The position numbers and the translations under genes were made by a program. DNA of 64,000 bases from the NCBI RefSeq assembly GCF_937146585.1, contig NZ_CAKZRO010000052.1:1-64000 (forward strand), written 5' to 3'. The notes beneath the pieces were generated by a model. It saw only the letters and a program-made list of their open reading frames with translations, was not told where the DNA came from and did no database searches. The stretch comes from an uncultured Halorubrum sp. (GTDB taxonomy: Archaea; Halobacteriota; Halobacteria; Halobacteriales; Haloferacaceae). How positions within the stretch are numbered: position 1 is the first letter of the stretch; every line of letters starts with the position of its first letter. This document shows, in pieces, positions 39,223 through 48,648 of this stretch.

Positions 39223-39879
39223 TCAGTAGCCGAGCTGCTCGCGGACGAGGACGACCGTCGTCCGGCCCTCCTCGGTCTCGCGCCGGTAGACGAGCTGCTT
39301 CGCGATCGCGGACTCGGCGCCGTACGCCTCCTGCGCGCGCTCGTTCTCCAGCGGGTACGCGACCGACTCCAGCCGGTCGAAGGCGTCCGAGAGCGTCGGG
39401 ACGACCTTGTTGGCCCCCGTGACGATGACGACGTTGCCCGCGGCGAACGGGTACGCGCCGATCCGGCTGCCGGAGAGGTCGGCGGCGACCAGCTCGCCGG
39501 TCTGCGCGACCGCGTTGATGCCGCCGAGGAAGTAGTCGGCCGTCTGCGACTCGCGGCGCGCGGTCTGCCGCTCCGCGTCGTCGTCGATGCTCCAGATCTG
39601 GTCCGGCAGGCTCTCCCAGTCGTGGTCGCCCTCGCTCAGGAACTCGTCGAACCCGATCTCTTCGAGCGTCGTCGAGTGCCCGTTCATCACCGAGACCCCG
39701 TCGGGGATCTGGGACTTCACGGCCGTCAGCGCCTCGTCGGCGTCGTCGACGACGATCACGTCGAAGCCGCGCTCCTCCAAGTTCGCGACCGTCTCCTCGA
39801 CGGTCTCGTCGTCGGGGAGCCGGTCCAGTTCGGCGTCGATCTCGGCGTCGTCTGCGTAGTCGGCTTTCTGCTGTGGCAT
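39223..39879 (-). CDS. LUD-domain (LutC/YkgG-type) protein
   Basis: A 218-aa protein of the LUD family, whose members include the LutC subunit of lactate utilisation complexes. The start chosen is the ATG at 39879 (MPQQKADYAD); it is about 26 nt from an ATAAAC-type TATA element at 39902-39907 on the plus-strand numbering, whereas the GTG extension to 39924 would include the promoter. The core has VSVMNGHSTTLEEIGF near residue 66, the YFLGGINAVAQTGELVAAD segment, and AGNVVIVTGANKVVPTL, the typical LUD signature. No lutA or lutB gene accompanies it, so its role may differ from lactate oxidation. Confidence 0.87.
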   Translation of the reverse strand: MPQQKADYADDAEIDAELDRLPDDETVEETVANLEERGFDVIVVDDADEALTAVKSQIPDGVSVMNGHSTTLEEIGFDEFLSEGDHDWESLPDQIWSIDDDAERQTARRESQTADYFLGGINAVAQTGELVAADLSGSRIGAYPFAAGNVVIVTGANKVVPTLSDAFDRLESVAYPLENERAQEAYGAESAIAKQLVYRRETEEGRTTVVLVREQLGY

Positions 39880-40233
39880 GGTGAACGTGAGAACCTCGTC
39901 GTTTATCTGAGGGTCGAGAGCCACTTAACCGCTCGCGGACACCGCCGTCCGGTGGTTACGCGGGTGTTACCGTCGTGTCGCGCGAGCCGAATGTGTGGCT
40001 CGATACCGTTGATCGCGGCCGCTCAGCGAGCGCGTCGCTCTCCGGTCGAGTCCGTGAATAAAAATCGCGTGTCGTCGTGGCCCGAAGGGGCGCGCGACGG
40101 TCGATCGGGAGACGGTTCCGGGGTCGGGGAGCGTGGAGGTGTGAAGGCGTTAGCCGAACTTCACACTTCGCGGGTCGCGTGCGCTCACGGGGCGACGCGC
40201 CCCGTTCGCTTCGAGGTTCTTTCAGAACCTCGC
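39880..40233. other. Intergenic region between LUD and thermosome genes with two hairpins
   Basis: No gene is supported here. It contains the promoter of the LUD gene at its left end. There is a perfect 8-bp inverted repeat GTGTGAAG/CTTCACAC (40139-40146 and 40159-40166) of unknown role. Another 8-bp inverted repeat, CGAGGTTC/GAACCTCG (40212-40219 and 40225-40232), starts two bases beyond the thermosome stop codon and could act as a terminator or 3'-stabilising hairpin for that highly expressed mRNA. The short open frames on the plus strand have no coding character. Confidence 0.6.
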
Positions 40234-41919
<1,686 letters not shown>

Positions 41920-41944
41920 TACAGCCATTGATTGATTGTGATTC

Positions 41945-41952
41945 TATATAAA
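41945..41952 (-). promoter_or_regulatory. TATA box of the thermosome gene
   Basis: TATATAAA on the plus strand (TTTATATA on the coding strand), centred about 29 nt from the ATG at 41919 and 20 nt from the ATG at 41928. With the usual archaeal spacing of about 26 nt from TATA centre to start site, transcription would begin near 41922, directly before the 41919 ATG. Confidence 0.7.
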
Positions 41953-42066
41953 CCCTTCGCTCGTATCGTGCGGAACCGCAACACGGTGGGGGAGTATCGG
42001 CCGGTATGCGGTGCGTTCACACGGGTCTTTATATAGAACACCAGATCAACTGCTGGACGCGCATTG

Positions 42067-42394
42067 TTTATAAACGGACCGCGGTGGCGCGTGCCGACGA
42101 ACGCCCGGAGGGCGTGAGTCGCACGCGCGAGGGAGTCGCTGGCTCCCGGAGCGAAGCGGAGGGTGCCAGCGACGAGGCTGGGGAGGTGTGAGGCTGCGGT
42201 TGCTGTGCGGTCGGGGTGGGGCTCAAAGGGGCAGCCGCGAGGACGCCGTAGGCGACGCAAGCACCACAGCGAAGGAGCGGTAGCGACTGAGCGAGGAGCG
42301 CAGCGAGCGTACGGCGTCCTCGCGGCTGGGGCTTTGCAGGTAGTCACCGTCGATCTGTGGTCAGCTGTTTATAAGCCAGCGGCTGAGGCTTTGA
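42067..42394 (+). repeat. Copy B of a structured dispersed noncoding element
   Basis: Related to copy A at 29665-29995 and built the same way. Stem I: GCGCGTG 42087-42093 with CACGCGC 42122-42128. The bulged C follows, then CGAC/GTCG (42095-42098/42118-42121), the GA/GA mismatches, and ACGCCC/GGGCGT around a GGA loop. Stem II: 42135-42143 with 42165-42173. Stem III: CAAAG 42224-42228 with CTTTG 42332-42336, the GGGC/GGGG internal loop, and a perfect 18-bp helix 42233-42250/42310-42327. Terminal hairpin: CAGCTG/CGGCTG (42362-42367/42380-42385), with one U-G pair. TTTATAA is at 42067-42073 and 42368-42374. Relative to copy A, at least four substitutions plus one base-pair deletion in stem III, and several changes in stem I, occur on both arms together. 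The element fills the gap between the KH-protein and thermosome genes and runs opposite to both. Confidence 0.8.
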
Positions 42395-42473
42395 CAGTAC
42401 TCACGACACCGCTGGTAACAACACTTCATAAACAAACAGCGACGGCGACGCCGAAAGTGATAACGGATCCTGC

Positions 42474-43016
42474 TTACTGCGGCGCGTTGAAGCTCACGTC
42501 GTCGTCGAGCTCGTTCGACATGCGCTCCAGGTACGAGTACACCGCGCCGTGCGGGGCGCCGTCGAGCAGCATCCCGACGGCCCGGCGAACGACCTCAAGC
42601 TCCTCGGGCTGGCCCACCGCGCCCACGGTGGACCCGTAGACGACGACGTTCGCGCCCGACAGCTCCTCGATGAGCTCGCGCGTGCGACCGTTTTCGCCGA
42701 TGATCCGGCCCTTCTTGCGCTGGAGGTCGTTGTCGTTGCGGGTGTGTTCCGACAGGTCGACTAAGTCGAGCGTCCGGAGGTCGTGGTCGAGGATCGACAG
42801 CGCCGTCTCCGGCTTGAAGCCGCGGCCGATCGCCTTGATCACGTCCGGGGCCACCATCGCCGCCACGGGGTCGTCGCGCTCCTCGATGGCGACGCTCCCC
42901 GACTCCGAGTCGATGTCCAGCCGCACGTTCGCCCGCTCTTCGATCTCCCGCATCGTCTCGCCGCCGGCGCCGATGACGACGCCGATCCGGTCCTGCGGAA
43001 CCGTCACGTGTTGCAT
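42474..43016 (-). CDS. KH-domain protein, archaeal Dim2/Pno1-like
   Basis: A 180-aa RNA-binding protein with two KH-type domains. The first has the GxxG loop in VVIGAGGETMREIEERANV. The second has RIIGENGRTRELIEELSGANV near residue 105, followed by VVYGSTVGAVG. This is the layout of archaeal relatives of eukaryotic Pno1/Dim2, which binds the 3' end of pre-small-subunit rRNA during ribosome assembly. The adjacent RIO1 kinase, also a ribosome-assembly factor, supports that role. The two genes are on the same strand 94 bp apart. Confidence 0.92.
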   Translation of the reverse strand: MQHVTVPQDRIGVVIGAGGETMREIEERANVRLDIDSESGSVAIEERDDPVAAMVAPDVIKAIGRGFKPETALSILDHDLRTLDLVDLSEHTRNDNDLQRKKGRIIGENGRTRELIEELSGANVVVYGSTVGAVGQPEELEVVRRAVGMLLDGAPHGAVYSYLERMSNELDDDVSFNAPQ

Positions 43017-43110
43017 ATCACGGAGTACCCGGCGGAGCCTTTTAAGCGTGTTCCGCGGCGGTCGCCGCGTGACGGGTTCTCGGACCGCCTGCGGACGAAA
43101 TCGGCGCCAC

Positions 43111-44079
43111 TCACTCGTCCGACTCGGGGCTCGACGGGGATCCCGGACCCGTCTCCGGCTCCCCGCTCGGGTCGGCCTCGGGCTCCGTCACGTACGTGCG
43201 GAGGTCGTCGGGGTCGACGTCGATCCCCTGTCGGGTGAAGAAGGTCGCCACGTTCTCGCAGTCGCGGTCGAGGAACTCGCCGGCGTTCGGGTGGTGGATC
43301 GTCACCGCCTGCCCCATGTCGATGATCACCAGTTCGCCGTCGTGGATGATCATGTTGTACTCGGAGAGGTCGCCGTGGATCAGGCCGGCCCCGTAGAGCC
43401 GGCGCATGTACTCGCGGACGACCTCGTAGGCGGTCTCGGGGTTCTCGACGTCGACCTCGCTCAGCCGCCGGGCGCGCTCCTCGGCGTGGCCGACGAGCTC
43501 CATCACGAGGACGTTCCGCTGGACCGCGATCGGTTCGGGGACGCGCACGCCGGCCGTCCGCGCGCGTTCGAGGTTCGCGAACTCCTTGCGGGTCCACGCC
43601 AGCACGACCGCCTTCTTGTCGCTCGCGATGCCGTCGAATCGCGGGTCCCCCTCCAGGTACTCGCGCATCTGCCGGAAGTTCGAGGAGTTGATCCGGTACA
43701 CCTTCACCGCGACCTCGCGCTCGGGCGTGACCCCCTCGGGACCGCCGCCCGCCGCCTTCGAGCCCGGTTCCGGTCGCTCGCCGGCCTGCCCCCCGAGCGC
43801 CTCGAAGACGCTCGCCTCCTTCCCGGTCGACACCGGCCCGCCGAAGGCGTCGACGTAGCCGTCCTGGACCAGCTTGTACACCGCGGCGAGCGTGGCGTCG
43901 TCGAACACCGACTCCTGGAGTTTGAACTGCTCGGTGTCTTTGATCCGCTTGCGGAACTCGTCGAACTCGCGGTCCTGCCGCCGGGCGATCCGGTCGGCCT
44001 CGGTGTCGGAGACGTCGAGTTTCTCCCACTCGTCGCCGGGCTGGTCCGCCGGTTCGAGCAGGCCGAAGTCCTCGCTCAT
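43111..44079 (-). CDS. rio1: RIO1-type atypical serine kinase
   Basis: A 322-aa RIO-family kinase, needed for late maturation of the small ribosomal subunit in archaea and eukaryotes. The RIO1 features are all present: the ATP-binding STGKEASVFEA near residue 92, the lysine in VAVKVYRINSSNFRQM, the catalytic loop IHGDLSEYNMI near 234, and the metal-binding aspartate in VIIDMGQAVTI. The ATG at 44079 is used, because the upstream in-frame extension is Pro/Arg-rich and unlike the family. It lies between Hjc and the Dim2-like gene on the same strand, the latter being a likely functional partner. Confidence 0.95.
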   Translation of the reverse strand: MSEDFGLLEPADQPGDEWEKLDVSDTEADRIARRQDREFDEFRKRIKDTEQFKLQESVFDDATLAAVYKLVQDGYVDAFGGPVSTGKEASVFEALGGQAGERPEPGSKAAGGGPEGVTPEREVAVKVYRINSSNFRQMREYLEGDPRFDGIASDKKAVVLAWTRKEFANLERARTAGVRVPEPIAVQRNVLVMELVGHAEERARRLSEVDVENPETAYEVVREYMRRLYGAGLIHGDLSEYNMIIHDGELVIIDMGQAVTIHHPNAGEFLDRDCENVATFFTRQGIDVDPDDLRTYVTEPEADPSGEPETGPGSPSSPESDE

Positions 44080-44165
44080 TCGTCCCGGGGTTCGACGCCG
44101 CGAGGGATAAGCGAGGGGGTCCGCGGGCCGTCCGGGCGACCCGGGAGCGCGGCCGCGACCGGCCG

Positions 44166-44711
44166 TCACAGCACGTCGAGCGCGTCCGCGACCGGCATGT
44201 GACCGTCGCGGACGGCCTCGAGGATCGTCCGCCGCTCCTCGGTCTCGGGGTCGGTCGCGTCCGCGTCGTCGTCGTCACCGACCTCAGAGAGCGTCACCTT
44301 CTCCGTCTCGCCGACGAACTCGGGGAAGTCGGTGCCGTCGGCGAGCGCTTTCTCCTTCTTCACGCGGTACGACCCGGCGTCGGTGGTGTAGAGGTCGCCG
44401 GGGTGGAAGAAGTACCAGTCCTCGCGGTCGAACCGCACCGCGATGCGCGCCTTCGCGCCGAAGTTCCGCGCGAAGAACAGCAGCGCCTCCACCTCCTCGC
44501 CGGTGAGGTAGATGGGGTCGCCCGCGCTGGACTTCGCCTCGATGGCGTAGAACGTCTCGCCGTCGCCGGCGAGCACGTCGGGGAGCTCGCGCTCGGTCGC
44601 GGAGCCGCTGGCCGGCGCGCGCATCACGGCGAACCCCGCCTCGTCCAAGGCGTTCACCAGCTCGCGCTCGCGGCGGTCTCCCTTCCGGTTAGCGGACACG
44701 GTCGTCGTCAC
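44166..44711 (-). CDS. hjc: Holliday junction resolvase Hjc
   Basis: Hjc cleaves four-way DNA junctions symmetrically during homologous recombination. This 181-aa protein has the nuclease residues in order: the glutamate in [13 protein letters not shown], the aspartate in [10 protein letters not shown], and the EAKSS motif near residue 58. The core of about 120 residues is normal, followed by an acidic C-terminal extension ending VADALDVL. The first codon is GTG at 44711; another GTG at 44699 is possible and would begin at SANRKGDRR. The gene is upstream of rio1 with 86 bp between. Confidence 0.93.
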   Translation of the reverse strand: MTTTVSANRKGDRRERELVNALDEAGFAVMRAPASGSATERELPDVLAGDGETFYAIEAKSSAGDPIYLTGEEVEALLFFARNFGAKARIAVRFDREDWYFFHPGDLYTTDAGSYRVKKEKALADGTDFPEFVGETEKVTLSEVGDDDDADATDPETEERRTILEAVRDGHMPVADALDVL

Positions 44712-44799
44712 CCGGTTCGGTCATGGCCGTCGTAGACGGGAGCCGGGCAAAAGCCCGGCGGGTCGCGGGGCGCGTGCGCCGCTCCGGTCCGAGCGCTCG

Positions 44800-45171
44800 T
44801 CACCCGCGCAGCCGCCACCACAGCGACCGGATCTTGTACCCGAGCGACCCGCGCTCGTACCCGTTCCAGCCGCTCATCCCGCCGGCGAGCGTCGACGCCT
44901 CGTAACCCGCCTCGTCGAGCACCCGGGTCGCGCGCTTGGCGACGATCCCCATCTTACAGACGGTGACGACCTCGCGGTCGTCGGGGATCTCGTCGAGGCG
45001 TCGCCGCAGCGCGGCCTCGTCGCCGCCGCGGAGGTCGTCGTACACCGGCACGTTCCGGCTCCCCTCGATCGCGCCGCCGTCGTAGTTCGACTCGGGGCGG
45101 ATGTCCAGCAGGAGCGGCTCGTCGTCGGTTCCGAGGCGCTCGTCGAGTTCGGCCGGGAGAATGCGACTCAT
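44800..45171 (-). CDS. Single-domain rhodanese-like protein
   Basis: A 123-aa rhodanese domain. It includes the LLLDIRPESNYDGGAIEGSRNVP strand/CH2A-type segment and the active-site loop TVCKMGIVAKRA with its catalytic cysteine near residue 72. It then has AGGMSGWNGYERG and a basic tail. Rhodaneses carry sulfane sulfur as a cysteine persulfide; the acceptor is unknown. The start ATG overlaps the stop of the flavin reductase gene by four bases (ATGA), indicating translational coupling and perhaps a joint redox-sulfur role. Confidence 0.9.
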   Translation of the reverse strand: MSRILPAELDERLGTDDEPLLLDIRPESNYDGGAIEGSRNVPVYDDLRGGDEAALRRRLDEIPDDREVVTVCKMGIVAKRATRVLDEAGYEASTLAGGMSGWNGYERGSLGYKIRSLWWRLRG

Positions 45172-45734
45172 CGACGGAGGCGCTCCGCGTGCTCGACGAC
45201 GACGCGGCCCAGCCGCTCGGTGCGGTCGCGGAGGTCCGCGTCGGTGATCCGCGGTCCGCCGTCCGGTCCGGTGCCGCCCGCGGTCCCGCCCGTCTCGACG
45301 ACCGACGCGGCGCCCCGGATCCCGACCTCGTGGGGGACCGTCCACGCGTGGACGTTCCGGAACGTCGAGCGGAGGTGTTCGAGCGTCCCGCCGTAGGAGC
45401 CGCCGCCGGCGGTCGCGAGCAGCCCGACGGCGGTGTCCGCGTACTCGTCGGAGCCGCAGAAGTCGTGGAAGTTCTTGAACGTCGACGAGTAGGAGCCGCG
45501 GTAGACGGGCGTGCCGGCGAGGACGCCGTCGGCCTCGCGGACGCGGCGCTTCAGCGCCTCGCTGTCGCCCTGCGCGCCCTCGTCCGGGTGGTAGAGGGGG
45601 AGGTCGACGGTGGCCAAGTCGATCAGGTCGGTCTCCGCGCCGGCGTCGGCCGCGGCGTCGAGCGCGACGCGGAGCGCGGCCCGCGTGGTGCTGTCCGCGC
45701 TCCGACTGCCGGAGACGGCGGCGATTCGGGTCAT
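45168..45734 (-). CDS. NADPH-dependent FMN reductase family protein
   Basis: A 188-aa flavodoxin-fold protein. It has the N-terminal phosphate-binding AVSGSRSADSTTRAALRVA, the LPLYHPDE loop, the GTPVYRGSYSSTFKNFHDF segment near residue 73, and a LATAGGGSYGGTLEHLRS loop near 107 that contacts the flavin ring. These are family hallmarks. Substrates in vivo may be free flavins, quinones or metals. It begins at the ATG 45734, close to the divergent phosphohexomutase gene, and overlaps the rhodanese gene. Confidence 0.88.
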   Translation of the reverse strand: MTRIAAVSGSRSADSTTRAALRVALDAAADAGAETDLIDLATVDLPLYHPDEGAQGDSEALKRRVREADGVLAGTPVYRGSYSSTFKNFHDFCGSDEYADTAVGLLATAGGGSYGGTLEHLRSTFRNVHAWTVPHEVGIRGAASVVETGGTAGGTGPDGGPRITDADLRDRTERLGRVVVEHAERLRR

Positions 45735-45869
45735 ACGTCGGGTTCGACTGCCGGCCACTAAAACGCGGGCGGTCCGCGGCGACCGCCGCCGGTCTCCCGG
45801 TCGCACGCACGCTCGCAACCGTCGCGGCCGACACGGGGCATTATTGTCCCCGCCGCCGACGTGGCTCCC

Positions 45870-47276
45870 ATGGACCAGATTGCCTTCGGCACGGACGGGT
45901 GGCGCGCGACTCTGGACACGTTCACCGACGAGCGCGTGCGGATCGTGGGGCAGGCGGTCGCCGACCACCTGAAGGCGGCGGGCCGCGACGGCCCGGTCGC
46001 GGTGGGGTACGACGCCCGCGAGACATCGGAGGGGTTCGCCGAGAGCCTCGCCGAGGTGTTCGCCGGCAACGGCTTCGACGTGCTCCTCCCCGAGCGCGAC
46101 GCGCCGACCCCGGTGATCGCCCACGCCATCGTCGACCGCGACCTCGCGGGCGCGTGTATGGTCACCGCCTCGCACAACCCGCCCGAGTACAACGGCGTGA
46201 AGTTCATCCCCCACGACGGCGCGCCCGCGCTGCCCGACGTCACCGAGGACGTCGTCGACCGGCTCGCGGAGCCGGACCTGCTCCCCGGGGGCGAGCGCGG
46301 CGACGTCTCCCGGGTCGACCTCGTGAGCGACCACGCCGACGCCGCCCGCCGGGTCGTCGGCGAGGTCGTCGGGGGCGGGGACGGCGGACCGGACCTCTCC
46401 GGGCTCACCGTGGCGTACGACGCGATGCACGGGAGCGGGCGCGGCGTCACGGACGCGCTCCTCGAGTCGGCCGGCGCGGAGGTCGTCCGGCTGCGCTGCG
46501 AGCGCGACGTGACCTTCGGCGGCGACTCCCCGGAGCCGTCGGCCGAGCACCTCGGCGCGCTGGCCGACCGCGTCACCGACCCCGACAGCGACGTCGACCT
46601 CGGGGTCGCGAACGACGGCGACGCCGACCGGATCGCGGTCGTCACGCCCGAGCGCGGCGTCCTCGACGCCAACCTCTTCTACGCCGCCTGCTACGACCGG
46701 CTCCTCGAGGCCGACTCGGGCCCGGCGGTCCGCACCGTCTCCACGACGTTCCTCGTCGACCGCATCGCGGAGGCGCACGGCGAGGCGGTGTACGAGACCC
46801 CGGTCGGGTTCAAGTGGGTCGCCGAGGCGATGGGCGAGCACGACGCGCTGTTCGGCGGCGAGGAGTCCGGCGGGTTCACGCTCCGCGGCCACGTCCGGGA
46901 GAAGGACGGCGTGTTGATGGCGCTGCTCGCGGCCGCGACCAACGCCGCCGAGCCGTTCGACGCGCGCGTCGACCGCCTGCTCGACGAGCACGGCCGCATC
47001 GCGGCCGGGAAGGTGTCGCTCGACTGCCCCGACGACCGGAAAGAAGGGGTCCTCGACGAGCTGGAGGACCACATCCCGGGGTCGGTCGACGGGCACGAGG
47101 TGGCGAAGGTCGTCACGCTCGACGGGTTCAAACTCCTCTTGGAGAACGGCTCGTGGCTGCTCGTCCGCCCCTCGGGCACCGAGCCGAAGCTGCGAGTGTA
47201 CGCCGAGGCCGACTCCGAGGACGCCGTCGACGACCTGCTCGCGGCGGGCCGCGACCTCGTCGAGCCGCTGGTCTGA
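45870..47276 (+). CDS. Phosphohexomutase (phosphoglucomutase/phosphomannomutase family)
   Basis: A 468-aa alpha-D-phosphohexomutase, which moves phosphate between C1 and C6 of sugar phosphates. The phosphoserine loop is TASHNPPEYNGVK near residue 96, the metal loop is NDGDADRIAVV near 249, the sugar-binding loop GEESGGFTLRGH near 330, and the phosphate-binding loop VRPSGTEPKLRVY near 431. Substrate (glucose, mannose or glucosamine phosphate) is not determinable. The ATG at 45870 follows a TTATTG element by about 27 nt, matching a leaderless transcript, so it is preferred over the GTG three codons upstream. Confidence 0.93.
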   Translation: MDQIAFGTDGWRATLDTFTDERVRIVGQAVADHLKAAGRDGPVAVGYDARETSEGFAESLAEVFAGNGFDVLLPERDAPTPVIAHAIVDRDLAGACMVTASHNPPEYNGVKFIPHDGAPALPDVTEDVVDRLAEPDLLPGGERGDVSRVDLVSDHADAARRVVGEVVGGGDGGPDLSGLTVAYDAMHGSGRGVTDALLESAGAEVVRLRCERDVTFGGDSPEPSAEHLGALADRVTDPDSDVDLGVANDGDADRIAVVTPERGVLDANLFYAACYDRLLEADSGPAVRTVSTTFLVDRIAEAHGEAVYETPVGFKWVAEAMGEHDALFGGEESGGFTLRGHVREKDGVLMALLAAATNAAEPFDARVDRLLDEHGRIAAGKVSLDCPDDRKEGVLDELEDHIPGSVDGHEVAKVVTLDGFKLLLENGSWLLVRPSGTEPKLRVYAEADSEDAVDDLLAAGRDLVEPLV

Positions 47277-47412
47277 GGGCGGTCGCCGAGCTCGACGGTC
47301 CGCAGGCCCGCGCCCCGGCCGCGCGACTTTCAGTTCCGCCTTGCGTTCGGCTCGTCTATTTATGAATTAACTCCGTATCGTCGTGTACCGCCTGACGCGG
47401 CCGAGGACACAG

Positions 47413-47793
47413 ATGATCGACGAGCCACTGCCAGCGCCGGAGCACAGCGACGCCGAACCGACGCCGCCCGCGGAGACTGTCGGCGGCGACGCGCCGGACC
47501 CGATGAACGCGTCGAGCCGGGCCGCCGAACCGCCGCCCGATCCCGACGACGGGCGGGCCCGCGACCGCGACGACGGAGACCGCGGTCCCGACGGCGACGG
47601 TGACCACTGCCCCGACGACGGGGAGACCCGTGACCGCGAGCGCGAGCCGGCGGACGACGGCGCGGATCCGGACGCGAGCGACCGCGACGCCGACGAGCCG
47701 GAGACCCTCGAATACCGGCTCGAACGGCTCCGACTGCTGCGAGCCGTGGTGACGCTCGCGGTCGTCGTCGCCCGCCTCATCCGGTCGCTTTGA
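47413..47793 (+). CDS. Hypothetical acidic protein with C-terminal hydrophobic helix
   Basis: A possible 126-aa protein. Residues 1-95 are an Asp/Pro/Arg-rich low-complexity stretch. The last 25 residues form a hydrophobic or amphipathic segment, [19 protein letters not shown], which could be a tail anchor. It follows a TTTATGAA element near 47359-47366, consistent with a short leader. No family is recognisable, and low complexity makes the coding call moderate. The open frame on the opposite strand (47356-47868) is rich in Arg/Ser/Val without pattern and overlaps the PCNA start, so it is not favoured. Confidence 0.5.
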   Translation: MIDEPLPAPEHSDAEPTPPAETVGGDAPDPMNASSRAAEPPPDPDDGRARDRDDGDRGPDGDGDHCPDDGETRDREREPADDGADPDASDRDADEPETLEYRLERLRLLRAVVTLAVVVARLIRSL

Positions 47794-47854
47794 GCGTTTC
47801 CGTGCCGACCCGATCGGGTGTCTTTTTAGGGGATACCGCCCTAGCCGAACGTAT

Positions 47855-48598
47855 ATGTTCAAGGCCATCGTGGGCGCGTCGACGTTTCAGGACGCGCTCG
47901 ATTCGGTGAGCGTGTTGGTCGACGAGTGTAAGATCCGCCTGAACGAGGAGGAGCTCTCCATCCGCGCCGTCGACCCCGCCAACGTCGGCATGGTCGACCT
48001 CACCCTGGAGGCCGCCGCGTTCGAGTCCTACGAGGCCGACGGCGGCGTCATCGGCGTCAACCTCGCCCGGCTCGAGGACATCGCCGGCATGGCCAACTCC
48101 GGCGACCTGATCCACCTCGAACTCGACGAGGAGACCCGCAAGCTCCACATCGAGATCGACGGGCTCTCGTACACGCTCGCGCTCATCGACCCCGACTCGA
48201 TCCGGCAGGAGCCGGACATCCCGGACCTCGATCTCGCCTCCGAGATCGTCGTCGAGGGCGCGCAGCTCGACCGCGGGATCAAGGCCGCGGACATGGTCTC
48301 CGACCACATCCGCCTCCGCGTCGACGAGACCGACGAGGCGTTCTTCATCGAGGCCGAGGGCGACACCGACGACGTCAACCTCAAGCTCGACCGCGAGGAC
48401 CTCATCGCGCTCACCGCCGGCCCCGCCGACTCGCTGTTCAGCCTCGACTACCTGAAGGACATGAACAAGGCGATCCCCTCCGACGCCGAGGTCACCGTCG
48501 AGCTCGGCGAGGAGTTCCCGGTCAAGCTCCACTACGGCTTCGCCGAGGGGCTCGGGAACGTGACGTTCATGCTCGCACCCCGTATTCAGAGCGACTGA
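47855..48598 (+). CDS. pcn: DNA polymerase sliding clamp (PCNA)
   Basis: PCNA encircles DNA and tethers polymerases, ligase and FEN1 during replication. The 247-aa length and sequence are standard: [19 protein letters not shown] at the start, the two PCNA domains separated near residue 118, and the C-terminal [10 protein letters not shown]. As in other haloarchaea the surface is very acidic, including the inner face, with fewer lysines than mesophilic homologues. A TTTTTAGG element centred 28 nt before the ATG indicates a leaderless transcript. Confidence 0.98.
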   Translation: MFKAIVGASTFQDALDSVSVLVDECKIRLNEEELSIRAVDPANVGMVDLTLEAAAFESYEADGGVIGVNLARLEDIAGMANSGDLIHLELDEETRKLHIEIDGLSYTLALIDPDSIRQEPDIPDLDLASEIVVEGAQLDRGIKAADMVSDHIRLRVDETDEAFFIEAEGDTDDVNLKLDREDLIALTAGPADSLFSLDYLKDMNKAIPSDAEVTVELGEEFPVKLHYGFAEGLGNVTFMLAPRIQSD

Positions 48599-48648
48599 GG
48601 GCCTGAAGCGGCGGTTTTCGAGATCGAACCGAGCTCGTTTTCGCCCCC

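Noticed and set aside
47356-47868. Minus-strand 170-aa frame opposite the hypothetical gene at 47413
   Set aside because: It would overlap the start of the PCNA gene and its leaderless promoter, and shows only Arg/Ser/Val low complexity.
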